Source: JADGRQ01 sp041476585 (GTDB lineage: Bacteria; Pseudomonadota; Gammaproteobacteria; Burkholderiales; SG8-39). From it: DNA of 5,230 nucleotides. The translations under genes and the position numbers were made by a program. Below the pieces are notes generated by a model that was not told the origin of the DNA, ran no database searches, and saw only the letters and a list, made by a program, of their open reading frames with translations. Location of the stretch: the NCBI GenBank assembly GCA_041476585.1, contig JBGOTT010000298.1:1-5230 (forward strand), in the 5' to 3' direction. Positions within the stretch are counted from its first letter, which is position 1. Each line of letters opens with the position of its first letter. Of this stretch, positions 1 to 5,084 are shown in pieces.

Positions 1-655
1 CGCAGGAGGCTGCAACGAGGCCTTTTCGATCAAGAATCGTGATCGTTCCGCGGCTGCATTTGATCAGGTTACGTTTCCGCAAAGCGCTGGCAGCCCCGGT
101 GATGCCGACCCGCCGCACACCCAACATGCGCGCCAGAAATTCCTGCGTGAGGCGAATTTCTTCCGACCTGGCGCAGTCACCAGTCATCAGCAGGTAGCGG
201 GCGAGGCGCGCTTGCACAGAGTGAAACTGGTTGCACGCAGCGGATTGCGCAATCTGGCCGATCAACGCATGCTTGTACCGATAGAGAGCTTGTTGCAATG
301 GCTTGCTTTGCAGAACTTCTTTGCGAAAGGGAGCTGATTGCATCCGCATGGCAGTCCCGGTTCCCTGAACCAAGGCCCGGCGGGACGAAACATGGATCCC
401 CAGCGCCAGCGGAATACCGACCATGCCCTCATGGCCGACTAGCGCGACTTCCAGACCCTGGTGACCCTCTACTGTCGTCAGCAATGAAATAATACAGTCG
501 ATAGGGAAGTGGACAGACCGAATCGGCACGCCCGGCTCGTGGAGCACCTCGCCAAATTTCAGCGTAACCGGCTCGAGGCCGGCAAGCAGGCGTTGATACT
601 CCGCGTGAGGCAGGGCGGCCAGCAGGCTGTTGGCAATCGATGCATCATGCTTCAT
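1..655 (-). CDS. Crp/Fnr-family transcriptional regulator, C-terminus cut by window edge
   Basis: The minus strand is open from an ATG at 655 to the window edge, giving 218 codons with no stop. The N-terminal half (about residues 10-115) is a cyclic-nucleotide-binding-like beta barrel, with stretches such as LKFGEVLHEPG, SVHFPIDCIISLL and EVALVGHEGMVGI. A long dimerisation helix follows (about 118-160). The winged helix-turn-helix is at about 165-208 (LTQEFLARMLGVRR, then SALRKRNLI and the wing SRGTITILD). Family members are usually about 230-245 residues, so only a short tail should be missing. The start is supported by GGAAG six bases upstream (662-666) and an in-frame stop shortly before it. 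There is no N-terminal cysteine cluster, so it is not an oxygen-sensing FNR type. The effector and targets are unknown. It is transcribed away from the rest of the window, so control of the other genes cannot be inferred from position alone. Confidence 0.92.
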   Translation of the reverse strand, partial: MKHDASIANSLLAALPHAEYQRLLAGLEPVTLKFGEVLHEPGVPIRSVHFPIDCIISLLTTVEGHQGLEVALVGHEGMVGIPLALGIHVSSRRALVQGTGTAMRMQSAPFRKEVLQSKPLQQALYRYKHALIGQIAQSAACNQFHSVQARLARYLLMTGDCARSEEIRLTQEFLARMLGVRRVGITGAASALRKRNLIKCSRGTITILDRKGLVAASC

Positions 656-714
656 TGGCAGCTTCCGACGGCGGAAAGCCCAGTCAACCCTGGTCGCAGG
701 TCAGTCTACGCCTG

Positions 715-745
715 AACGTCTGGAATGGGTCGGCAGCCGACTCGT
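715..745 (+). repeat. Degenerate copy of dispersed palindromic repeat
   Basis: This stretch aligns with the better-preserved copies at 2525 and 4745 at roughly 19 of 30 positions, and it keeps the central TGGGTCG exactly. It lies in the 130-bp gap between the Crp/Fnr gene and the downstream end of the PEBP gene. The arms no longer pair well, so it is probably decayed. The assignment rests on the core plus its position. Confidence 0.4.
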
Positions 746-785
746 CGTTATGCCCTTTGCGGTCTCAGACGGTCCGGGGGCTACT

Positions 786-1346
786 TCACTTCGCTCGTCC
801 GTACTTCCCGGTCAGCTTGGCGACGCCAATCGAATTGGCGTTCACCATGAAACCTGCGAGCGACGCGGTCGCATTCGGAGGTATATCGAGCTTCTCGACC
901 TTCAGCGCGTGCAGCGAAAAGTTGTAGCGGTGCGGCTTGTCCCCCGCCGGCGGGCACGGGCCGCCCCAGCCGGGGCCACCGAAATCGGTGTTCACCTGCC
1001 TTGCGCCTGTGGGCAAATTGGAGCCGTCGGCCTTGCCGGCCTCCTTTTTAAGCTCTGCCGCGTCCGCCGGGACGTTGATCACCACCCAGTGCCACCACCC
1101 AGCGCCACCGGTGGGCGCGTCCGGATCGTGCACCAGCAGCGCAAGGCTCTTCGTGCCCTGTGGCATGCCGCTCCACTTGAGCGCGGGCGAGACGTTCTTG
1201 CCGCTGCAGCCAAAGCCGTTAAACACCTGTTCGTCGGCGATCTTGCCATTCGGCTTGATGTCGGCGCTCTGGAGCTTGAAGCTGTCGGCGAGCGCTGCAC
1301 CCGACAGGGCGAGCCCGCAACCGAGAATCACGGCATTGCGCAACAT
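786..1346 (-). CDS. Secreted PEBP (YbhB/YbcL, Raf-kinase-inhibitor-like) family protein
   Basis: The product has 186 residues and belongs to the phosphatidylethanolamine-binding protein family; it is closer to periplasmic YbcL than to cytoplasmic YbhB because it has a signal peptide. Residues 1-20 (MLRNAVILGCGLALSGAALA) form a classical signal peptide with an ALA cleavage site. The first conserved PEBP block is DPDAP at 74-78, followed by WWHWVV at 84-89. The second is GPCPPAG at 129-135 with HRYNF at 139-143. C47-SGKNVSP matches the usual start of the ligand-pocket region. The start was chosen because AAGGAGAT (1351-1358) lies just upstream and the signal peptide begins there; the frame is open further 5' but codes for an arginine-rich stretch unlike the family. 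The family binds anionic ligands or phospholipid head groups, and the bacterial physiological role is poorly defined. The gene has its own leader and no co-directional neighbour within 130 bp downstream. Confidence 0.93.
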   Translation of the reverse strand: MLRNAVILGCGLALSGAALADSFKLQSADIKPNGKIADEQVFNGFGCSGKNVSPALKWSGMPQGTKSLALLVHDPDAPTGGAGWWHWVVINVPADAAELKKEAGKADGSNLPTGARQVNTDFGGPGWGGPCPPAGDKPHRYNFSLHALKVEKLDIPPNATASLAGFMVNANSIGVAKLTGKYGRAK

Positions 1347-1410
1347 ACAGATCTCCTTCGGCGTGGGAAAGAAGTGGATTCTAAGGCTAGCCGCACTTCT
1401 GCCGCGCCGC

Positions 1411-1424
1411 GAGAGGCGCCTCTC
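1411..1424. promoter_or_regulatory. Perfect 14-bp palindrome, candidate operator
   Basis: GAGAGGCGCCTCTC reads the same on both strands. It lies 65 bp upstream of the PEBP start codon, where a dimeric regulator could bind, and is followed directly by the 6-bp palindrome CACGTG (1425-1430). No specific regulator can be named. In GC-rich DNA a chance palindrome is possible. Confidence 0.3.
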
Positions 1425-1532
1425 CACGTGGATTGGAATCCTAACGCAGGCAAATTTCCTTGCGGCGACAAACCTACCCAACCATCGTGGATCTTATCGC
1501 AGGCCACCGCTGCATTTGTGCCCAGCCAGCTT

Positions 1533-1562
1533 AGGGCCGCTTCCGGCCAAGAGCAGACACTG
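1533..1562 (-). repeat. Degenerate copy of dispersed palindromic repeat, reverse orientation
   Basis: Compared with the reverse complement of the repeat consensus seen at 2525 and 4745, this stretch matches at about three quarters of positions, including CCGCTT, a CGGCC core in place of CGACC, and the GCAGAC arm. It sits in the middle of the divergent intergenic region. Its orientation is opposite to the other three copies. Confidence 0.5.
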
Positions 1563-1593
1563 GTGGAAGGTCCTATCAATCGAAATCTGGAAC

Positions 1594-1622
1594 TTGCACA
1601 TTGGCAATGGCATGGCTAATGT
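1594..1622 (+). promoter_or_regulatory. Weak sigma70-like promoter candidate for the Tat-oxidoreductase gene
   Basis: TTGCAC (1594-1599) and TAATGT (1617-1622) are separated by 17 bases, the optimal spacing. They lie about 85 bases upstream of the start codon at 1708. Agreement with the consensus hexamers is only partial (4/6 and 3/6), so this is a suggestion. Confidence 0.22.
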
Positions 1623-1669
1623 AGGTTTCTCAACCGCAGTGAATAAAGGCGATTTCTATTTGCAGCGCC

Positions 1670-1689
1670 GGTTGGTTCGCGGACCAACC
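1670..1689 (+). promoter_or_regulatory. Hairpin / inverted repeat in the leader of the Tat-oxidoreductase gene
   Basis: GGTTGGT (1670-1676) and ACCAACC (1683-1689) are perfect inverted repeats around the six bases TCGCGG. The structure ends six bases before the Shine-Dalgarno GGGAG (1696-1700) and 18 bases before the start codon. It could be an operator for a dimeric repressor or an RNA stem affecting ribosome access. The following ATTTTC is too short a T-run for a convincing intrinsic terminator. Confidence 0.5.
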
Positions 1690-1707
1690 ATTTTCGGGAG
1701 ATTTGTG

Positions 1708-2460
1708 ATGAAAACGAATGACGGAGAGAAAACGCGCCGGCGTGAATTCCTGCGGGCCGCCGGGACTGCCGCGGCAGGCCTCGTCCTGGGCGCCCTGCCG
1801 TATGCGGCGCGAGCCGCGAGCAGCGCAGACGCTGGATTGAAGATCGGCATTGTCGGATCGGGCAGGATCGGAGGCACCCTTGGTGCGATTTGGCTGAAGG
1901 CGGGACACGAAATCATGTTCTCGTCGCTCGACCTCGAGCACGATAAGGCATTGGCGGCGCGCTTGGGAGGCAAGGCCCGCGCCGGAACGTCCAAGGAGGC
2001 GGCCGCATTCGGCGAAGTCCTGCTGATCGCGGTTCCTTATGGCGCGCTTCCGCAGGTGGGCCGCGATCTGGCGGACTTGATCAAAGGCAAAGTGGTGATC
2101 GATACGTGTAACCCCATTCCCGCGCGCGACGGCGATATTGCGACCTGGGCCCGGGAGAAGGGTGCCGGTCTCGCCTCAGCGGAACTGCTGCCAGGGGCGC
2201 GTCTCGTCCGTGCCTTCAATGCGATCGGTTACACGAAGCTGCCGGAGGCTGCGCAGCGCCAAGGCGAGCGTACCGGGATGCCGATGGCCGGCGACGATGC
2301 GAGCGCCATCGCGGTGGCATCGCGCCTTGTGCGCGAGATCGGCTTCGAGCCGGTGGTGATCGGACCGCTCGCCATGGGCAAATATCTGATTCCGGGAACG
2401 CCACTTGCAGGCGAGCATACGGCGGAGAAGATCCGGCAAATCGTGGCCACCCTCAACTGA
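1708..2460 (+). CDS. Tat-signal NAD(P)-binding protein of the NADPH-dependent F420 reductase-like family
   Basis: The product has 250 residues. Residues 9-16 (TRRREFLR) match the twin-arginine motif, followed by a hydrophobic stretch and an AxA-type site near residue 36 (AARA), so export by the Tat pathway is predicted. The mature part opens with a Rossmann fold, KIGIVGSGRIGG at 45-56. Further family features are LLIAVPYGALPQVGRDL, VVIDTCNPIP, LPGARLVRAFNAIG and the C-terminal PMAGDD and IPGTPLAGEH segments. This is the family related to F420-dependent NADP oxidoreductase and used in bacteria as a generic NAD(P)-binding reductase-like protein; the real substrate is unknown. After the second beta strand the sequence is FSSLDLEHDK, with leucine (L74) where characterised F420 reductases have an arginine that binds the NADP 2'-phosphate. 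The start at 1708 has GGGAG seven bases upstream; GTG at 1705 is a less likely alternative. Exporting an apparent NAD(P) enzyme is unusual, and the bound cofactor may be folded in beforehand. Confidence 0.9.
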   Translation: MKTNDGEKTRRREFLRAAGTAAAGLVLGALPYAARAASSADAGLKIGIVGSGRIGGTLGAIWLKAGHEIMFSSLDLEHDKALAARLGGKARAGTSKEAAAFGEVLLIAVPYGALPQVGRDLADLIKGKVVIDTCNPIPARDGDIATWAREKGAGLASAELLPGARLVRAFNAIGYTKLPEAAQRQGERTGMPMAGDDASAIAVASRLVREIGFEPVVIGPLAMGKYLIPGTPLAGEHTAEKIRQIVATLN

Positions 2461-2524
2461 GCCGAGCCTGTGGGTAGAGAATTCGTAAAGTGTATCCGCG
2501 TCTCGCTGAATGACATCCGGAATA

Positions 2525-2555
2525 AATGTCCGCTTCGGGTCGAAACCGGTCATTC
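2525..2555 (+). repeat. Dispersed imperfect palindromic repeat, copy upstream of the RdhA-like gene
   Basis: The arms AATGTCCG and CCGGTCATT surround a centre containing CTTCGGGTCGAAA. The same element recurs around 4745 with better pairing. It lies between the Tat-protein gene and the RdhA-like gene, in the same orientation as the copy that follows the RdhA-like gene. I recall similar repeats scattered in Hyphomicrobiales genomes, often mis-annotated as small proteins. Confidence 0.7.
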
Positions 2556-2629
2556 ACCATCGTGGGGCGCTAATTACGCGGAAACTTCGCTCTCCCCCAC
2601 AGCGACCTTTATCATTGCGCCGCAGTTCC

Positions 2630-4687
2630 ATGCGAATTTTCTCGAACCAGCACCGGCCTGTCCACTTGGGCCCCCTTCCAATGGAGCGCGTCGCCCGAGC
2701 GGCGGCGACGCGGGATTTCGCGTCGGTGGAGGACCGCTTCCCGGCTCGCAGTGAGACCTCGCTCGGCCGGATCGTCAACGAATACATCGCGCTGTTTGAG
2801 CAGTTCCGTGCCGAGCCGGCGGCGCCCGAACGTGCTCCGTACGGGCAGGACCCGCAGCGCTTGGCCAACGAACTCAAGGCGAACTGCTATTTCCTGAACG
2901 CCTCGCTCGCTGGCTGCTGTGAAATTCCGTCCACGGCATGGACCGGCCCGCGGCCCAGGGACCATCGCCATGCGCTCGCGATCGTGGTCGAGTTCGGGCG
3001 CGATCCCGAACCAGACAATCTGGCCGCGGAATGGGTTCGTGGCAGCGAGTACGACTGCGCGCTACTGCGCGCCGCAGAAATCGCTCTTATATCGGCGGCA
3101 TTCCTACGGCGCCTGGGCTTTGAGGCTACCGCACATACGCGCGACCAAAGCGACGTGTCGCACGCAAGGATCCTCATCGCGGCGGGTCTGGCGCGCTGGC
3201 GCGACGCTAAGGTGATCGCCCCGTTTTTTGGAGCGCGCTTCGCGTCCTGCATCGTCACAACCTCCGAGCCGCTCGCGGCCGACCGTACGCTGGGGTCGGA
3301 GTTCATGGACGGCGGCCTGGGCTGGTGGCTCGGAACCGGTGGCAGCGACACCTGGTGGGAGCGATGGCTCGCGTCGCGCCGGCCCTCGGACGGCAGCCGC
3401 TTCCCGATGGAGAAGATCCGCCGCGTGAAGGAGCCGACCACGCTAATCATCGAGGACGAGGTGCCGCGCGTTCCCAAGCGCGCCAATTTCTTCACCCGGG
3501 CGCTCAACGGCGATCTCGGCGAGAAGGCGCAGCGCGAGCGCTGGCGCTTCGCTTACAAGACGCCCATTGCGGATGCCTACGTGAAGCTTATTCGCGCCAT
3601 GGTTCCTAAGCAGGATGGGAATCCGGTGCCGGAACGCGATGCGCGGTCGAATGACCCTTCCGCGAACACGCGCGCGGTAAAGTCACTCATGTACTACCTC
3701 AGCGCCGACATGGTGGGCGCCTGCGAAGCGAAGCGCTACGCCTGGTACTCGCATCAGGAAGACGGCACGCCGATCGAGCCCTACCATCCAAGCGCCGTCG
3801 TAATGCTTGTGGACCAGGGATTCGAGACCATGGAGGGCGCCTCCGGCGACGACTGGATCTCGGGCGCACAATCCATGCGCGCCTACATGCGTGGTGGCGA
3901 GATCTGCGGCATCGTCGCCGCGTTCATCCGGAGCCTTGGCTGGAGCGCGCGTTCCCAGACCAATGCCGACTCCGATGTGCTGCAACTTCCGCTCGTATTG
4001 CTCGCCGGACTGGGCGAGCTGTCGCGGATCGGCGAACTGGTCCTCAATCCCTTCGTCGGCCCGCGCTTCAAGAGCGCTGTGGTAACCACGGACCTGCCGC
4101 TTTCACATGACGCGCCGATCGATTTCGGTCTTCAGGACACCTGCTCGAAGTGCATGAAATGCGCGCGCGAGTGTCCCTGCAGCGCGATTTCCTTCGGCGA
4201 CAAGGTGATGTTCAACGGCTACGAGATGTGGAAGCCGGACGTCGAGCGCTGCACGCGCTACCGCGTGACCAATCCTCACGGCTCGGCCTGCGGGCGCTGC
4301 ATGAAAACCTGCCCATACAACCACGAGGGCTTGCTCGCGCACCGCCTGATTCTCTGGGGAGCGATCAATCTGCCGTGGACGCGGCGCTGGGTCGTGCGCC
4401 TCGACGATCGAATCGGCAACGGATCGATCAACCCCTCTAAGACCTGGTGGACCGACCTCGAGATCGTTGACGGCAAGGTCGTTCCTCCCAAGGGGACCAA
4501 CCGGCGCGGACTGTCGCTCGGTCAGTCCGGCGCATCGCCCAAGGTTCATCAGATTGCGTACTATCCGGCGCCCGTGATGCCGCCGCCGGACGCCAGAGCG
4601 CCGGTGCCCGTAGATCGCAAGGCCGCGCTTGCCCAGGCGGCGCACATGGAAACGCCGGCTGCCGCGCGGGCCCGGACCAAGAACTGA
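2630..4687 (+). CDS. Reductive dehalogenase-like corrinoid/iron-sulfur protein (RdhA family, non-exported type)
   Basis: The product has 685 residues. The C-terminal part has the RdhA ferredoxin signature: C505-x2-C508-x2-C511-x3-C515-P, then C541-x12-C554-x2-C557-x3-C561-P, enough for two [4Fe-4S] clusters. Before it, residues about 350-495 look like the corrinoid-binding nitroreductase-like fold (MYYLSADMVGACE, YAWYSH, IRSLGWSARSQTN, NPFVGPRFKSAVVTTDLPL). A weaker copy lies at about 80-220 (NCYFLNASLAGCCEIP, LRRLGFEATAHT, APFFGARFASCIVTTSEPL), so the fold is duplicated as in catabolic RdhA proteins. There is no twin-arginine signal, membrane segment, RdhB gene or fused flavin/2Fe-2S reductase, so it is probably cytosolic and needs a separate electron donor. 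The family reductively removes halogen from organohalides with a B12 cofactor; the substrate cannot be read from sequence. The start at 2630 (MRIFSNQHRPVHLGP) is chosen because the longer frame from 2510 would translate the palindromic repeat; 2681 is an alternative. None of these starts has a clear Shine-Dalgarno. The C-terminal ~40 residues are rich in Pro and Ala. A related, non-dehalogenating role remains possible. Confidence 0.88.
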   Translation: MRIFSNQHRPVHLGPLPMERVARAAATRDFASVEDRFPARSETSLGRIVNEYIALFEQFRAEPAAPERAPYGQDPQRLANELKANCYFLNASLAGCCEIPSTAWTGPRPRDHRHALAIVVEFGRDPEPDNLAAEWVRGSEYDCALLRAAEIALISAAFLRRLGFEATAHTRDQSDVSHARILIAAGLARWRDAKVIAPFFGARFASCIVTTSEPLAADRTLGSEFMDGGLGWWLGTGGSDTWWERWLASRRPSDGSRFPMEKIRRVKEPTTLIIEDEVPRVPKRANFFTRALNGDLGEKAQRERWRFAYKTPIADAYVKLIRAMVPKQDGNPVPERDARSNDPSANTRAVKSLMYYLSADMVGACEAKRYAWYSHQEDGTPIEPYHPSAVVMLVDQGFETMEGASGDDWISGAQSMRAYMRGGEICGIVAAFIRSLGWSARSQTNADSDVLQLPLVLLAGLGELSRIGELVLNPFVGPRFKSAVVTTDLPLSHDAPIDFGLQDTCSKCMKCARECPCSAISFGDKVMFNGYEMWKPDVERCTRYRVTNPHGSACGRCMKTCPYNHEGLLAHRLILWGAINLPWTRRWVVRLDDRIGNGSINPSKTWWTDLEIVDGKVVPPKGTNRRGLSLGQSGASPKVHQIAYYPAPVMPPPDARAPVPVDRKAALAQAAHMETPAAARARTKN

Positions 4688-4744
4688 GCCGTCCCGGCGA
4701 GCCGTGCCAATCTAACACTGGTTATTTGGCGGTCCGCTATTGGT

Positions 4745-4767
4745 GAATGACCGCTTTGGGTCGAAAG
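4745..4767 (+). repeat. Left part of dispersed palindromic repeat, split by the IS110-type insertion
   Basis: The complete left arm GAATGACCGCTTT, the loop GGGTCG and the first bases of the right arm (AAAG) are present. Pairing then breaks off. The missing remainder of the right arm, CGGTCATTC, is found at 5075-5083, directly beyond the inserted element. Confidence 0.8.
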
Positions 4768-5074
4768 CAATGGGATGGACCCCTCCTCACCTAATCGGCA
4801 TCGAAGTGCCAGACTGGAAGTGTCATCCACCAGTCAACAGTGAGAAGGAGTCCACCATGAAGCTTGTTCGCGTTGGGGTTGATTTGGCAAAGAACGTATT
4901 TCAGGTCCACGGCGTAGACCGTAAAGAGAAGGCGATCTGGCGCCGGCGCGCGAATAGCCCATCATGGCCCGGCGTCGATAAATCGATGCAGCACTTAGAG
5001 GCCGGATATACGTGTGCAGTCGCACCTCACAGCCAAAGAACGGAGTGCTTGCAAATCGAGGAGGGGTCCATATA
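4768..5074 (+). mobile_element. Internally deleted IS110-family (IS1111-like) element, about 307 bp
   Basis: A perfect 14-bp inverted repeat, ATGGACCCCTCCTC at 4775-4788 and its reverse complement at 5058-5071, brackets the first codons of an IS110-family transposase. From memory of the family, IS1111-subgroup elements have subterminal inverted repeats, about 7 bp inside the left end and 3 bp inside the right end, and make no target duplication. Applying those offsets gives 4768-5074, and removing exactly this segment restores a perfect palindrome in the flanks, which independently supports the boundaries (one base of ambiguity, because C occurs at both 4768 and 5075). A full element would be about 1.2-1.5 kb, so most of the transposase is gone. 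Both ends and about 108 bases of right-hand non-coding sequence (4950-5057) remain. It could be mobilised only by a transposase supplied from elsewhere. Confidence 0.72.
4857..4949 (+). pseudogene. IS110-family transposase, N-terminal remnant
   Basis: The ATG at 4857 follows AGAAGGAG with six bases between GGAG and the start. Residues 1-31 match the conserved N-terminus of IS110 transposases (VRVGVDLAKNVFQVHGVD, then KAIWRRR). D9 in VGVDLAKN is the first acidic residue of the DEDD RuvC-like catalytic domain. After about residue 31 the similarity stops. The frame remains open to a stop at 5154-5156, but the translation no longer resembles a transposase and runs out through the right end of the element. 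The other catalytic acidic residues and the C-terminal serine-bearing domain of the roughly 320-340-residue enzyme are absent, so the remnant cannot be active. Confidence 0.82.
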
Positions 5075-5084
5075 CGGTCATTCG
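5075..5084 (+). repeat. Right part of the split palindromic repeat
   Basis: CGGTCATTC at 5075-5083 completes the right arm of the palindrome whose left part ends at 4767. Together they form 13-bp perfect arms around GGGTCG. Its position exactly at the predicted right boundary of the element is the main evidence. Confidence 0.72.

Larger units (their letters stand above)
1347..1707. promoter_or_regulatory. Divergent intergenic region between the PEBP and Tat-oxidoreductase genes
   Basis: This 361-bp spacer must hold the promoters of both flanking genes, which diverge. It contains the Shine-Dalgarno of the PEBP gene (1351-1358, minus), a perfect 14-bp palindrome (1411-1424), a degenerate dispersed repeat (1533-1562), a weak promoter-like pair reading right (TTGCAC at 1594-1599 and TAATGT at 1617-1622, 17-base spacing), a hairpin (1670-1689) and the Shine-Dalgarno GGGAG (1696-1700) of the right-hand gene. 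I found no convincing minus-strand -35/-10 pair. The plus frame is open through here, but its translation resembles no protein, so I read the region as non-coding. Confidence 0.6.

Noticed and set aside
1317..1346. Lipoprotein lipobox at C10 of the PEBP protein
   Set aside because: The hydrophobic stretch before C10 is too short and the ILGC context is poor. A standard signal peptidase I site at ALA (18-20) fits better.
630..1619. Long open plus-strand frame opposite the PEBP gene
   Set aside because: It is a GC-rich shadow of the minus-strand PEBP gene, which has a signal peptide, family motifs and a Shine-Dalgarno. The plus translation is Arg/Ala-rich and unrecognisable.
937..1707. N-terminal extension of the Tat-protein reading frame
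   Set aside because: The frame happens to be open back to 937, but this part overlaps the PEBP gene antisense. The ATG at 1708 has a ribosome site and begins a proper Tat signal.
2176..2553. Minus-strand frame beginning in the repeat (MTGFDPKRTF...)
   Set aside because: This start peptide is a typical spurious product of the repeat, and the rest is antisense to the Tat-protein gene.
2510..2629. Longer N-terminus for the RdhA-like protein
   Set aside because: It would translate the dispersed palindromic repeat, and the extra 40 residues look like read-through of non-coding DNA.
1..4687. Crp/Fnr gene as a CprK-like regulator of the RdhA-like gene
   Set aside because: Crp/Fnr proteins do control some dehalogenase genes, but this one is 2 kb away with two genes between. 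It belongs to a widespread generic subgroup, and I see no clear dyad site before the RdhA-like gene.
4688..4754. Intrinsic terminator after the RdhA-like gene
   Set aside because: GCGGTC (from about 4729) and GACCGC (4749-4754) pair over only six bases with a 14-base loop and no T-run follows. The second arm is also part of the dispersed repeat.
4740..4856. Upstream extension of the transposase frame
   Set aside because: It reads through the palindromic repeat and the left end of the element. The ATG at 4857 has AGAAGGAG and the conserved IS110 N-terminus.
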